NCBI GenBank assembly: GCA_012271225.1
Contig: JAAXGS010000137.1
Coordinates: 1-26,011 of the forward strand
Reading direction: 5' to 3'
Source of the DNA: Dehalococcoidia bacterium
GTDB taxonomy: Bacteria > Chloroflexota > Dehalococcoidia > UBA6926
Length of the DNA stretch: 26,011 bases
The position numbers were made by a program, and so were the translations under genes. The notes beneath the pieces were generated by a model that did no database searches, had not been told where the DNA came from, and was given only the letters and a program-made list of their open reading frames with translations. How positions within the stretch are numbered: position 1 is the first letter of the stretch; each line of letters opens with the position of its first letter. This document shows positions 1 to 7,625 of the stretch, in pieces.

Positions 1-570
1 GGTTGTATTGCCCCAGTGTCTTCCGCTGGCCCGCCCCCGTGTTCGCTGCCAGGTGATCTCATTCCGAAAGTTTTCGCTGCCAAAAACGGCGTTTATAAGC
101 ATCCGCAGATAGCTGTTTGCGTGGCTATCGCAATGGACGTACATGCTGCCGGTGGACTTGAGAACACGGTGACATTCAAGCAGGCGCACCGCCATGTAGG
201 CAATGTACGCCGCTTCATTCTCTGAGGCGGATGCTTCAACGGCCTCAACGACGGCGAAGACAGCTGGATAATCGTCCTGGATGCGAACCTTCCACGCCAT
301 GTGAACATCGTCATCCCATGTCCAAAAGTCCCTGACGCGGGTCTCCCCGACACCCTCGTTGTACTGAGCGCCATGAGATTCGGCGAGCGCCCTTTCCTCA
401 GCCATCTCCGCATCGGTGATGGGCGGCCTGGGCTGGCCGATAAAGGTCTCGTTGGCGGCGAACGGCGGGTCTATTGCGATGAGGTCAACGCATTCATTGT
501 TGATGGAACGCAGAAACCGGAGATTGTCCATGATCGCCAGCGTGCGATTCAAGACATTCAGACGGGACAT
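1..570 (-). CDS. DNA methyltransferase, beta-class (DPPF motif), N-terminal part, truncated by left window edge
   Basis: The minus-strand frame is open from an ATG at 570 to base 1 and gives 190 residues without a stop, so the C-terminal part lies outside the window. Residues 28-37 read VDLIAIDPPF: the catalytic motif IV (DPPF, residues 34-37) of amino-methyltransferases that modify adenine N6 or cytosine N4. Further on are the stretch ENEAAYIAYM, then ECHRVLKSTGSMYVHCD (about residues 142-158) and NAVFGSENFRNEITWQR, which match the type III Mod-like/COG2189 layout in which motif IV precedes the SAM-binding FxGxG motif. The frame stays open upstream of 570, so an earlier start is possible, but MSRLNVLNRT is a normal beginning for the family. 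No strong Shine-Dalgarno sequence precedes it. A candidate -10 box lies at 625-630. A partner restriction gene cannot be judged from here. Confidence 0.85.
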   Translation of the reverse strand, partial: MSRLNVLNRTLAIMDNLRFLRSINNECVDLIAIDPPFAANETFIGQPRPPITDAEMAEERALAESHGAQYNEGVGETRVRDFWTWDDDVHMAWKVRIQDDYPAVFAVVEAVEASASENEAAYIAYMAVRLLECHRVLKSTGSMYVHCDSHANSYLRMLINAVFGSENFRNEITWQRTRGRASGRHWGNTT

Positions 571-624
571 CTGTTGGCCGCTACCCCCGTTGCGCTGAGG
601 CCGGACTGCGCGTTCGCTGCTGTC

Positions 625-630
625 AGTATA
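625..630 (-). promoter_or_regulatory. Candidate -10 box (TATACT) of the left methyltransferase gene
   Basis: The minus strand reads TATACT about 55 bases before the proposed ATG at 570, in the gap after the YceI-family gene. No convincing -35 hexamer is seen 16-18 bases upstream, so the call rests on the -10 element and its position only. The same hexamer recurs ahead of two other genes in this window (7644-7649 and 11596-11601). Confidence 0.35.
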
Positions 631-644
631 GCCCCCCCGCTCCC

Positions 645-1424
645 TCAGTAGGCCGCCGTGAAGTCCAGCTCCAGGCGGATGTTGTCCTCGACGCTGAGGA
701 GGAAGAAGAGATCGGGGACCTCCATGTCAAACTCGCCGAAGGTGAAGTTGGTCTTCGCCGTGCCGGTGACCATTGCGCCGTTAAAGCTCGCCGTCGTCTC
801 CCACTCCACGGGCCGGGTGACCTCCCGCACCGTCAGATCGCCCTCGATGATGAACCCGGCCTCGCCGGACGTGGGCAGCGGCCATGCCAGCCCGCGGACG
901 GCGGTGGGGGCAAAGATGATCTCCGGATACGTTCCCGTCTGAATGGCGTTGCGGCTCAGATAGTCGTCCCGGCGCGATTCATCGCTGCGCAGACTCGCGG
1001 CGTTCAGGACGATGCGTGATTCCGCCGAGATGACCTCACCCTCCGGGGAAAGCGTGATCATGCCGGTCACGTCCGATGTCTCGCCGATGGCGTCATTGGG
1101 GAAATCAAGGCGCGCGAACTGTTCCTGCACCAGATACCGCGCCACCGTTCCCTCCTGCAGCGTGATCGCCGCGCCGACAGTGGTGCCCGGCTGCTGCTCG
1201 CCGCCGGCGGGCGTGCCCGCATCGGCAGGCGCGCCATTATCATCGGGCGTTTCCCCGCCGCCGCACGCCGCGGCCGCTGCAAAAAGCAGCAGCAGCAGAG
1301 ACACCGTCAGCGTGATCGCCATCGCGGCTCTCACTGCTCTGACCCGCCGCCACGCGCCTCGAGAAAGCGTGGTGTCCTGCTCCGCGGCGCTCCTGCCCCT
1401 GTTGCTCATGCCCCCGGCATTCAT
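645..1424 (-). CDS. YceI-family lipoprotein
   Basis: The protein has 259 residues from the chosen ATG. A hydrophobic segment (residues 35-53, AMAITLTVSLLLLLFAAAA) ends in a lipobox at Cys54 (AAAAC followed by GGG), so it is probably a lipoprotein anchored outside the membrane. A short Gly/Pro/Ala-rich linker follows. From about residue 85 the sequence matches the YceI beta-barrel family: RSDESRRDDYLSRNAIQT, TYPEIIFAPTAV, EGDLTVREVTRPVEWE and a final LSVEDNIRLELDF. YceI proteins bind isoprenoid-like lipids in a lipocalin-like barrel; the ligand here is unknown. Three in-frame ATGs exist at 1457, 1424 and 1409. I chose 1424 because GGAG lies 11 bases ahead of it. The gene is divergent from argF with a gap of about 140 bases. 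Confidence 0.85.
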   Translation of the reverse strand: MNAGGMSNRGRSAAEQDTTLSRGAWRRVRAVRAAMAITLTVSLLLLLFAAAAACGGGETPDDNGAPADAGTPAGGEQQPGTTVGAAITLQEGTVARYLVQEQFARLDFPNDAIGETSDVTGMITLSPEGEVISAESRIVLNAASLRSDESRRDDYLSRNAIQTGTYPEIIFAPTAVRGLAWPLPTSGEAGFIIEGDLTVREVTRPVEWETTASFNGAMVTGTAKTNFTFGEFDMEVPDLFFLLSVEDNIRLELDFTAAY

Positions 1425-1552
1425 GATGACCCCCACTCCGTATACGACCCCATTCAACCTCGTCGGCCCGTGCTACCAGCATACGGATGCGTCGGTTCCG
1501 GCGCTCACCGCGCCGCTGCTGATCGCCGCGTATGGCCCCAATGGCTACGCGG

Positions 1553-1558
1553 TAGAAT
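1553..1558 (+). promoter_or_regulatory. Candidate -10 box of argF, placed for a near-leaderless transcript
   Basis: TAGAAT at 1553-1558 ends nine bases before the argF ATG at 1568. No Shine-Dalgarno-like purine run precedes that ATG (the bases are ACACACACA). A transcript starting 6-9 bases after the -10 box would begin at or next to the start codon. The -35 position (around 1530-1535) is poor. Confidence 0.35.
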
Positions 1559-1567
1559 ACACACACA

Positions 1568-2518
1568 ATGACACTCACACGAAACGTCATCCATCGTGAC
1601 TTTCTCTCCATGGGGGATGTGAGCGGCGCGGAGGCGCGCGCCGTGCTGACTGCCGCCATCGCGCTGAAGAGCGGGGAGCTGCGGCCGGACCTCACGGGAC
1701 GCAGCCTTGTCCTGCTGCTTGAAAAGCCGTCCCTGCGGACCCGGGTCAGCTTTGAGTTGGGGATGCGCCGCATGGGCGGGCAGAGCCTGAGCATGCTGCC
1801 GCAGGAGGTGGGGCTGGGCGGGCGCGAGCCGGCGGCGGACGTCGCACAGGTGCTCAGCCGCTACGCGGATGTGATCGCGGCGCGCGTGAACGCCCACCGC
1901 ACGCTTGAGGAGTTGGCCGCCACCGCGTCCGTTCCCGTGATCAACGCCCTGTCAGACCTGGAGCACCCCTGCCAGACGCTGGCAGACCTGCAGACGATCC
2001 TCGAGCGGCTTGGCGGGTTGCAGGGAGTGACGGTCTGCTTCATCGGCGATGGGAACAACGTCGCCGCGAGTCTCGCCATTGGCTGCGCGCTGGTTGGCGC
2101 GCGGTTCCGCATCGCGTCACCGGCCGGGTATGAGCTGCCGGACGGCGTTGTCAGCCGGGCCGGCGCGATTGCGGCGGCTGAAGGGGGTATCGCGCCGGAG
2201 CTGCTGACCGATCCGCGGGACGCCGTGACCGGCGCGGACGTGGTCTACACGGACGTGTGGGCAAGCATGGGGCAGGAGGAGGAGCGCGACCGGCGGGCGC
2301 GGGATTTTCAGGGCTACACCGTCACCCCGCAGCTGATGGAGTTGGCCCGCCCGGAATCCGTGTTCATGCATGACCTGCCGGCCCACAGGGGCGAGGAGGT
2401 ATCCGATGACATGCTGGAGCATCCGCGCTCAATCGTCTTTGACCAGGCGGAGAACCGTCTGCACGCGCAGGCGGCTCTGATCGCCATGCTGCTCGGCGCG
2501 CTCCCGCGTCCGGGCTAG
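1568..2518 (+). CDS. argF: Ornithine carbamoyltransferase
   Basis: This 316-residue protein has the length expected of ornithine carbamoyltransferase, which condenses carbamoyl phosphate and ornithine to citrulline in arginine synthesis. The carbamoyl-phosphate loop is EKPSLRTRVSFE (residues 52-63). HPCQ is at 133-136, GDGNN at 160-164, and the ornithine loop DVWASMGQE at 229-237. The last key motif reads MHDLPAHRGEEV (267-278), whereas most family members have HCLP: the cysteine that contacts ornithine is Asp269 here. The rest of the fold is intact, including the C-terminal AENRLHAQ. The ATG at 1568 has no Shine-Dalgarno sequence and may be read leaderless. The der gene begins 10 bases after the stop, suggesting co-transcription. 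A related carbamoyltransferase with another substrate cannot be fully excluded because of Asp269. Confidence 0.93.
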   Translation: MTLTRNVIHRDFLSMGDVSGAEARAVLTAAIALKSGELRPDLTGRSLVLLLEKPSLRTRVSFELGMRRMGGQSLSMLPQEVGLGGREPAADVAQVLSRYADVIAARVNAHRTLEELAATASVPVINALSDLEHPCQTLADLQTILERLGGLQGVTVCFIGDGNNVAASLAIGCALVGARFRIASPAGYELPDGVVSRAGAIAAAEGGIAPELLTDPRDAVTGADVVYTDVWASMGQEEERDRRARDFQGYTVTPQLMELARPESVFMHDLPAHRGEEVSDDMLEHPRSIVFDQAENRLHAQAALIAMLLGALPRPG

Positions 2519-2528
2519 AGGCTGCGGC

Positions 2529-3920
2529 ATGACGGCCCTGGTTGAGACGCAGACGGGACTGCCGCGCGGACTCCCCACGGTTGCCATCGTTGGCCGTCCC
2601 AACGTCGGCAAGTCATCCCTGTTCAACCGCATGGCGGCGGAGCGGATCGCCATCGTCGCGGATGAGCCGGGCACAACGCGGGACCGCGTGACGGCCTGGG
2701 TGACCCGGGACGAGCGGACGCTTGCCCTCATCGACACGGGCGGACTGGTGCCCGGCGAGGAGCGGGGCATGGTGGGCGCAATCCGTGATCAGGTGTCCGT
2801 CGCGCTGAGCGAGGCGGACGTGCTGTGCTTTGTGGTAGATGTGCACGCGGGCCTGCTGCCGGCGGACGCGGAGGTGGCTGACCTGCTGCGGCGGCGGTCA
2901 AAGCCTGTGGTGCTGATTGCCAACAAGGCGGACAACATGCAGCGGGAGCGGCTGGCGGCGGAGTTTTACGCGCTTGGCATTGGCGATCCCATCATCGTGA
3001 GCGCGCAGCATGGGCGGGGCATGCATGAGCTGTGGAGCGGCATTCTGGCGGCGCTGCCGGAGCAGGAAACGGAAACAGCGCCGCCCGTTCCGCAGGGCGC
3101 GATCCCCGTCGCCATCGTAGGCCGGCCCAACGTTGGCAAATCGTCGCTTCTGAACGCCATTCTGGGACAGGAACGGGCTATGGTCCGCGATGAGCCCGGC
3201 ACGACGCGCGACGCTGTCGACACCCTTTTCGACTATGAGGGACGCAGCTATTTGCTGATCGACACGGCAGGCGTCCGCCGCCGCGGCCACATTGAGCGCG
3301 GGGTGGAGCGGTTCAGCGTGGCGCGCGCCATGCAGGCCATTGAGCGCGCGGACGTGGCCGTGCTGGTGGTGGACGCGACGGAGTATCTGACGGCGCAGGA
3401 CCTGCACGTTGCGGGCTTTGTTCAGCAGGCGCACAAGGGCCTGGCGCTGGTGATCAACAAGTGGGACCTTGCGCAGGAGAATGAGATCGATCGGGCGGAG
3501 GTGGAGCGGCTGGTCCGCGCGCGGCTGAAGTTCTTTCCGTCCATGCCCATCCTGTTCACGTCCGCGCTGCGGGGGCGCGGCGTGCGGGCCGTGCTGGACG
3601 CCGTGGCGCGCATTCAGTTGGAACGGATGACGCGGGTGACCACCGCGCAGTTGAATCGCGCGCTGCTGGACGCGCTGGCGGATCATCCGCCGCCGTCCTC
3701 CGGCCGCCGCCGTCTGCAGATCTACTACGCCACGCAGGCGGAGGTGAATCCGCCGACGTTCGTGTTCTTTGCCAATGATCCCGCGCTTGTCCACTTCTCC
3801 TACCGCCGCTATCTGGAGAACATGCTGCGCCGCCGCTTTGGCTTTGCCGGCACGGCCATCCGGCTGATCTTCCGCGGCCGCGGCGCGGACAGAGAGGAGC
3901 CCACGAATGAACGGGCTTGA
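2529..3920 (+). CDS. der: Ribosome biogenesis GTPase Der (EngA), double GTPase
   Basis: The 463-residue product has two tandem GTPase domains and a KH-like C-terminal domain, the layout unique to Der/EngA, which assists assembly of the 50S ribosomal subunit. Domain 1 has the P-loop GRPNVGKSS (22-30), switch DEPGTTRDR, DTGG (69-72) and NKAD (132-135). Domain 2 has GRPNVGKSS (198-206), DEPGTTRDAV, DTAGVRRRG (245-253) and NKWD (310-313). The C-terminal region ends with NPPTFVFFANDP and YRRYLENMLRRRFGFAGTAIRL, typical of the KH-like domain that binds rRNA. The gene starts 10 bases after argF and its end overlaps plsY by 14 bases, so argF-der-plsY probably share a transcript. Nothing in the sequence looks defective. 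Confidence 0.97.
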   Translation: MTALVETQTGLPRGLPTVAIVGRPNVGKSSLFNRMAAERIAIVADEPGTTRDRVTAWVTRDERTLALIDTGGLVPGEERGMVGAIRDQVSVALSEADVLCFVVDVHAGLLPADAEVADLLRRRSKPVVLIANKADNMQRERLAAEFYALGIGDPIIVSAQHGRGMHELWSGILAALPEQETETAPPVPQGAIPVAIVGRPNVGKSSLLNAILGQERAMVRDEPGTTRDAVDTLFDYEGRSYLLIDTAGVRRRGHIERGVERFSVARAMQAIERADVAVLVVDATEYLTAQDLHVAGFVQQAHKGLALVINKWDLAQENEIDRAEVERLVRARLKFFPSMPILFTSALRGRGVRAVLDAVARIQLERMTRVTTAQLNRALLDALADHPPPSSGRRRLQIYYATQAEVNPPTFVFFANDPALVHFSYRRYLENMLRRRFGFAGTAIRLIFRGRGADREEPTNERA

Positions 3921-4554
3921 GGATGTGACTGCGGCCGGCATCGCCTTGACGGTGGCGGTGGCCCTGGGCAGCTATCTGCTCGGCGCGGTGCCCGTGGGGC
4001 TGCTGGTGGGCCGGGTGATGGGCGGCGTGGACGTCCGGGAGGTCGGCAGCGGCCGCACGGGCGCGACAAACGTCCTGCGCACGCTTGGATGGAAGGCGGC
4101 GGCGCTCGTCGCCCTGCTGGACCTGGGCAAGGGCGCGGCGGCGGTCTCCGTCAGCGCAGCCATTGCCGGGACCTCGGGAGAGGTCGTCGGCGCGCTGAGT
4201 GTGGTGTTGGGGCACAGTTGGTCTGTGTTCATCGGGTTCGGCGGGGGGCGCGGCGTGATCCCGGCGGGGGGCGCGGCGCTGGCGCTGGTCTGGCCGGCGG
4301 CGCTCATCGGAACCGCCGTCGGGCTCGTCATCATCGGCCTGACGCGCTACGTCTCGCTCGGATCACTGCTTGGGACGGTCACCTGCGTCGCCGTCATGAT
4401 CGGGTTTGCCGCCTTTGGGCAGGAGCCGATCATCTTCTCTCCGCTGGCCGTCACAGGCGGCGCGCTGATCATCTACAGCCACCGGGACAATATCCGGCGG
4501 CTGCTTTCCGGAACGGAGCGGCGGTTTGGCCAGCCCGCGGAGACGGACGGCTGA
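3907..4554 (+). CDS. plsY: Acyl-phosphate:glycerol-3-phosphate acyltransferase PlsY
   Basis: The 215-residue product is strongly hydrophobic with about five membrane segments, as expected for PlsY, the integral membrane enzyme that moves an acyl group from acyl-phosphate to glycerol-3-phosphate to make lysophosphatidate. The family's three cytoplasmic motifs are visible: GSYLLGAVPVGLLVGR near residues 21-36, VGSGRTGATNVLRTLG (43-58), and GHSWSVFIGFGGGRGV (about 101-116). In the first glycine motif Arg-Thr replaces the commoner Asn-x, and the last motif has GGGRG rather than GGKG. The start overlaps the end of der by 14 bases. The following gene, gpsA, supplies its substrate glycerol-3-phosphate, so the two form a functional pair in membrane lipid synthesis. 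Confidence 0.92.
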   Translation: MNGLEDVTAAGIALTVAVALGSYLLGAVPVGLLVGRVMGGVDVREVGSGRTGATNVLRTLGWKAAALVALLDLGKGAAAVSVSAAIAGTSGEVVGALSVVLGHSWSVFIGFGGGRGVIPAGGAALALVWPAALIGTAVGLVIIGLTRYVSLGSLLGTVTCVAVMIGFAAFGQEPIIFSPLAVTGGALIIYSHRDNIRRLLSGTERRFGQPAETDG

Positions 4555-4642
4555 CACACGGACACGTCCTCTGCGGCCATCCGCGGGGCGCAATGTGGGA
4601 CAATGAGCGCGTGACGGAGTGACGGAGAGGGCGCACGTGGGC

Positions 4643-5671
4643 ATGCAAACGCGCCGCGCGGCGGTGATCGGCACGACCAGTTGGGGCACGACGCTTGCGC
4701 TGCTGCTTGCGCGCGCCGGCGCCGACACCGTGCTGTGGGCCCGCGCAGAGGATGAGGCGCGGCGCATGAATGAGGCCGGGGAGAACATGCTGCGGCTCCC
4801 GGACTTTCCGTTTCCGCCCAATCTCCGAGTCTCCGCGGACATCAACGATGCCGTGAACGGCGCGGAGGTCATCGTCGTCTGCGTGCCGTCACCGACGTTT
4901 CGGGAGAATCTGCGCCGCCTGAGAGAGGCTCAGACGCCGCCGGACGCCGCCATCGTGAGCGCGACAAAGGGTCTGGACGGGGCCGACGGCTCGCGGATGA
5001 GCGAGGTGTTTGGGCAGGAGATGGGGGCCGAGGCCCTCCGCCGCTACTGCGTCATCTCCGGCCCGAATCTGTCCCATGAGGTCGCCGCGGGATTGCCGTC
5101 ATCGGCGGTGATTGCCTCCGCCACGGAGGAGATGGCGATCCGGGCGCAGGATTTCCTGACATCCGCCGTGTTTCGGGTGTATACGAGCACGGACGTGGCG
5201 GGCGTGGAGCTGGGTGGCTCCCTCAAGAACATCGTCGCCATCGGAGCGGGAATGATTGACGGCATGGAGTTCGGTGATAACGCCAAGGCGGCGTTCATCT
5301 CCCGCGCCGTCGCGGAGATCACGCGGCTGGGCATTGCGGCGGGCGCGCAGCCGATGACGTTCAGCGGCCTCGCCGGCATCGGCGATCTTGTCGCCACCTG
5401 CTATAGCCGCCTCTCACGCAACCGCCACGTCGGTGAGCAGCTTGGCCGGGGGCGCGCCATAGCGGATGTGCTGAATGAACTGAATGAGGTGGCGGAGGGA
5501 TATAACACCACGCCCGCGGCGGTCCGGCTGGCGGAGCGCCTGAACGTGGACACTCCCATTACGCTGCAGACGCACCGGGTCCTCCATGAGGGGCTGAACC
5601 CCCGGGAGGCGATGGAATCCCTCATGGGCCGTCCGGCGACGGCGGAGTACACGACGGACCAGTCCCACTGA
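4643..5671 (+). CDS. gpsA: NAD(P)-dependent glycerol-3-phosphate dehydrogenase
   Basis: The enzyme reduces dihydroxyacetone phosphate to glycerol-3-phosphate for phospholipids. From the ATG at 4643 it has 342 residues. The nucleotide-binding segment AAVIGTTSWGTTLALLLARAG is at 6-26. The family usually has GAGSWGTA, so two glycines/alanines are changed to Thr here. Further motifs are SATKGLD (106-112), ISGPNLSHEVA (138-148) and GGSLKNIVAIGAGM (191-204) with the catalytic Lys195. The C-terminal domain has FSGLAGIGDLVATCYSRLSRNR and EGYNT. An in-frame GTG at 4619 is possible, but ATG 4643 lies just ahead of the Rossmann strand and has GGAGAGG 12 bases upstream. It follows plsY by 88 bases. Confidence 0.95.
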   Translation: MQTRRAAVIGTTSWGTTLALLLARAGADTVLWARAEDEARRMNEAGENMLRLPDFPFPPNLRVSADINDAVNGAEVIVVCVPSPTFRENLRRLREAQTPPDAAIVSATKGLDGADGSRMSEVFGQEMGAEALRRYCVISGPNLSHEVAAGLPSSAVIASATEEMAIRAQDFLTSAVFRVYTSTDVAGVELGGSLKNIVAIGAGMIDGMEFGDNAKAAFISRAVAEITRLGIAAGAQPMTFSGLAGIGDLVATCYSRLSRNRHVGEQLGRGRAIADVLNELNEVAEGYNTTPAAVRLAERLNVDTPITLQTHRVLHEGLNPREAMESLMGRPATAEYTTDQSH

Positions 5672-5678
5672 GCGGAAC

Positions 5679-5698
5679 GCGCGGGCGCATCACCGCGC
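5679..5698 (+). terminator. GC-rich hairpin after gpsA, no U tract
   Basis: GCGCGG (5679-5684) and CCGCGC (5693-5698) are perfect inverted arms around an 8-base loop, 7 bases after the gpsA stop. No run of T follows, so this could act as an RNA end-protecting stem or a weak terminator; it may also be chance in a GC-rich sequence. Confidence 0.25.
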
Positions 5699-5784
5699 AA
5701 GCGGGCCGCGCATCCTGTAGGATAGGACTGTGACAGATATGACACCGCTACAATCGGAACGGAACGAAACAGATACTACAGACA

Positions 5785-6918
5785 TTGATACAGTCCAACA
5801 CCATCGACCTCGACGATCTCTCCCCGTATGACACTGCTGATCCCGCCGGCATGGGACGGCATATTGCCGCGTTTCCCGAGCGAATCCTGAAGGGATGGGA
5901 GGCCGCCGGCGAACTCGCCCTGCCGGGCGGCTATCGGGGTGTCACGCGCGTTCTGGTGCAGGGGATGGGCGGGTCCGCCATCGCTGGAGACATTGCCGGC
6001 GAGGCCCTCGACGGCCTGACGATGGACGCGAGCGGCGCCGCGCCGCGCGTGGATGTCCACCGCGATTACGGGGCGCACCCCGCGGCTGGCCCGGGGACCC
6101 TCGTCATCGCCCTCAGCCACTCCGGTCGCACGGAGGAGGCGCTCTCCGGCGTTGAGGCGTCGCTTGAGCGAGGAGCCCGCCTGATCGCCATGACCGGCGG
6201 CGGCCCGCTGGCGCGCGCCGCCGCGCGGCACGATCTTCCCGTTATCGGCATGCCTCGAACGGGGGGGCCGCCCCGCGCCTTTCTGCCGTACGCCCTCGGC
6301 GCTCTCCTGCGACTCCTCTGTGATCTCTGCGTCCCATCGGCAGCGGCATTCGCGGGAGCGGCGCTGCAGAGCGCCGTGGAGGAACTGCGGCAGGCGCAGG
6401 CGGATTTTGCCCCGTCCTGCAGGCGCTCCAATCCGGCAAAGGAGTTGGCGCGCGCCCTGGCGGGCCGCGTTCCGGTGATCGTCAGTTCACGCGGCCTTGT
6501 CTCCGCCGCGCGCCGCTGGAAGACCCAGATCAATGAGAACGCCAAGACCCCGGCGTGGACGGAAGAACTGCCGGAGATGCACCACAACGCGGTTGTGGGC
6601 TTTGAGCAGCCCCGCCTGCGTGAGAATCTGTCCGTCGTTCTGCTTGGCCCGCCCGCCCCGGACGATGACGGACCGGCGCGGGAGCGCTACGTCATCTCCC
6701 GCGATGTGTTCTCCCGCCTCAACACCCCCGCGCACTGGCCAACGCTGCGCGGCGGCACGCGGCTCTCCCGCCTGCTGGAGGCGGTGCTGCTGGGCGATTA
6801 CGTCAGCTATTACCTGGCGCTGGTGAACGGCGTGGACCCGATGCCGACCGAGACGCTGGATCGCGTGAAGGACCGGATCCGGGGCGCCGCCGCCGTGGTG
6901 GACGGGCACGCGGAGTAA
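5785..6918 (+). CDS. Bifunctional phosphoglucose/phosphomannose isomerase (tandem SIS domains)
   Basis: The 377-residue protein matches the archaeal/bacterial bifunctional PGI/PMI family, which interconverts glucose-6-phosphate or mannose-6-phosphate with fructose-6-phosphate. The first SIS domain has QGMGGSAIAGD (59-69) and ALSHSGRTEEAL (109-120), and the family's glycine/proline loop appears as GGPPRAFLPYALG (160-172). The second has WKTQINENAKTPAW (245-258) and ELPEMHHNAVVGF (261-273), with Glu264 and the two following His residues as likely catalytic positions. An in-frame stop at 5740-5742 rules out any start further upstream. The only initiator that keeps the conserved N-terminus is TTG at 5785; the next ATG (near 5851) would cut it off. 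No clear Shine-Dalgarno sequence precedes the TTG. A possible -10 box (TACAAT) is at 5749-5754. Confidence 0.88.
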   Translation: MIQSNTIDLDDLSPYDTADPAGMGRHIAAFPERILKGWEAAGELALPGGYRGVTRVLVQGMGGSAIAGDIAGEALDGLTMDASGAAPRVDVHRDYGAHPAAGPGTLVIALSHSGRTEEALSGVEASLERGARLIAMTGGGPLARAAARHDLPVIGMPRTGGPPRAFLPYALGALLRLLCDLCVPSAAAFAGAALQSAVEELRQAQADFAPSCRRSNPAKELARALAGRVPVIVSSRGLVSAARRWKTQINENAKTPAWTEELPEMHHNAVVGFEQPRLRENLSVVLLGPPAPDDDGPARERYVISRDVFSRLNTPAHWPTLRGGTRLSRLLEAVLLGDYVSYYLALVNGVDPMPTETLDRVKDRIRGAAAVVDGHAE

Positions 6919-6930
6919 CCGTCCGCCGCC

Positions 6931-7503
6931 ATGGCGACGCGCATCGGCATCATCTCCGATACCCACATCCCGGGGTCCATCCCGGAACTGTGGCCGGAGG
7001 TGGAGATTGCGTTCAAGGGCGTCGACATGATCCTGCACGCCGGCGATCTGGTGACGACGGCCGTTGTCGATTGGCTGGAGCGCATCGCCCCAACCTACGC
7101 GGCGGAGGGCAACCATGATGTGGGTTTGAGCGATGTGGACGAGCGCATCCGCCCCAAGTGGTTTCTGGATATTGAGGGGTATCGACTGGGCATGGTGCAC
7201 ATCATCGATGGATGGGGAACTATGACGGCCAGTCAGCTGGTGAAGATCTATCTTGGCGAGCTGCCGGACATCGTCGTCTGCGGAGACAGCCACTTTGAGT
7301 TTGTGCGGCGTGAGGACGGCATGCTGATCATCAACGGCGGCAGCGCCACCTACCCCCACAATCGTGAGGCGCGGCTGGGGCACGTGGTGCTGTTGGACGT
7401 TGAGCGCGGCCGGGAGCCGGAGGCGCGCATTGTTGAACTGACGGACTACTCCGTGGACGGAACGGACGGACGCAAGCGCTATGCGCGGGGCCGAAACCGA
7501 TAA
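6931..7503 (+). CDS. Calcineurin-like metallophosphoesterase, YfcE/MJ0936-like
   Basis: The 190-residue protein begins 12 bases after the isomerase stop. It has the compact two-metal phosphoesterase order: DTH (10-12), HAGDLV (36-41), EGNHD (59-63), then VVCGDSHF (115-122) and NGGSATYP (135-142). The family usually ends with GHxH and has an HG pair in the middle. Here the first His of GHxH is Asp119 (GDSH), and the middle His90 is followed by Ile (VHI). Asp can ligate a metal, so activity is plausible but the metal site differs from textbook members. The substrate is unknown; relatives cleave small phosphodiesters. Probably co-transcribed with the isomerase. Confidence 0.85.
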   Translation: MATRIGIISDTHIPGSIPELWPEVEIAFKGVDMILHAGDLVTTAVVDWLERIAPTYAAEGNHDVGLSDVDERIRPKWFLDIEGYRLGMVHIIDGWGTMTASQLVKIYLGELPDIVVCGDSHFEFVRREDGMLIINGGSATYPHNREARLGHVVLLDVERGREPEARIVELTDYSVDGTDGRKRYARGRNR

Positions 7504-7523
7504 CGGACGCGGCGGGGTTGGGC

Positions 7524-7545
7524 GGCCAGGGCGCCTCTTCTGGCC
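7524..7545 (+). terminator. Hairpin downstream of the metallophosphoesterase, no U tract
   Basis: GGCCAG (7524-7529) and CTGGCC (7540-7545) are perfect arms around a 10-base loop, 20 bases after the stop at 7503. It sits between the housekeeping run and the first toxin-antitoxin pair, where a terminator would be expected, but no T run follows. Confidence 0.25.
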
Positions 7546-7625
7546 CGGGTTGCCTGCTGCAACTCATGGCGGCACAGAAGAGTGTGAATGGCTGATTGGC
7601 CGGATGCCCCGCCGTGTACTCAATG

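Noticed and set aside
2898..3941. Minus-strand open frame (347 codons) opposite der
   Set aside because: His/Arg/Gln-rich with no motif; der is intact in the other strand.
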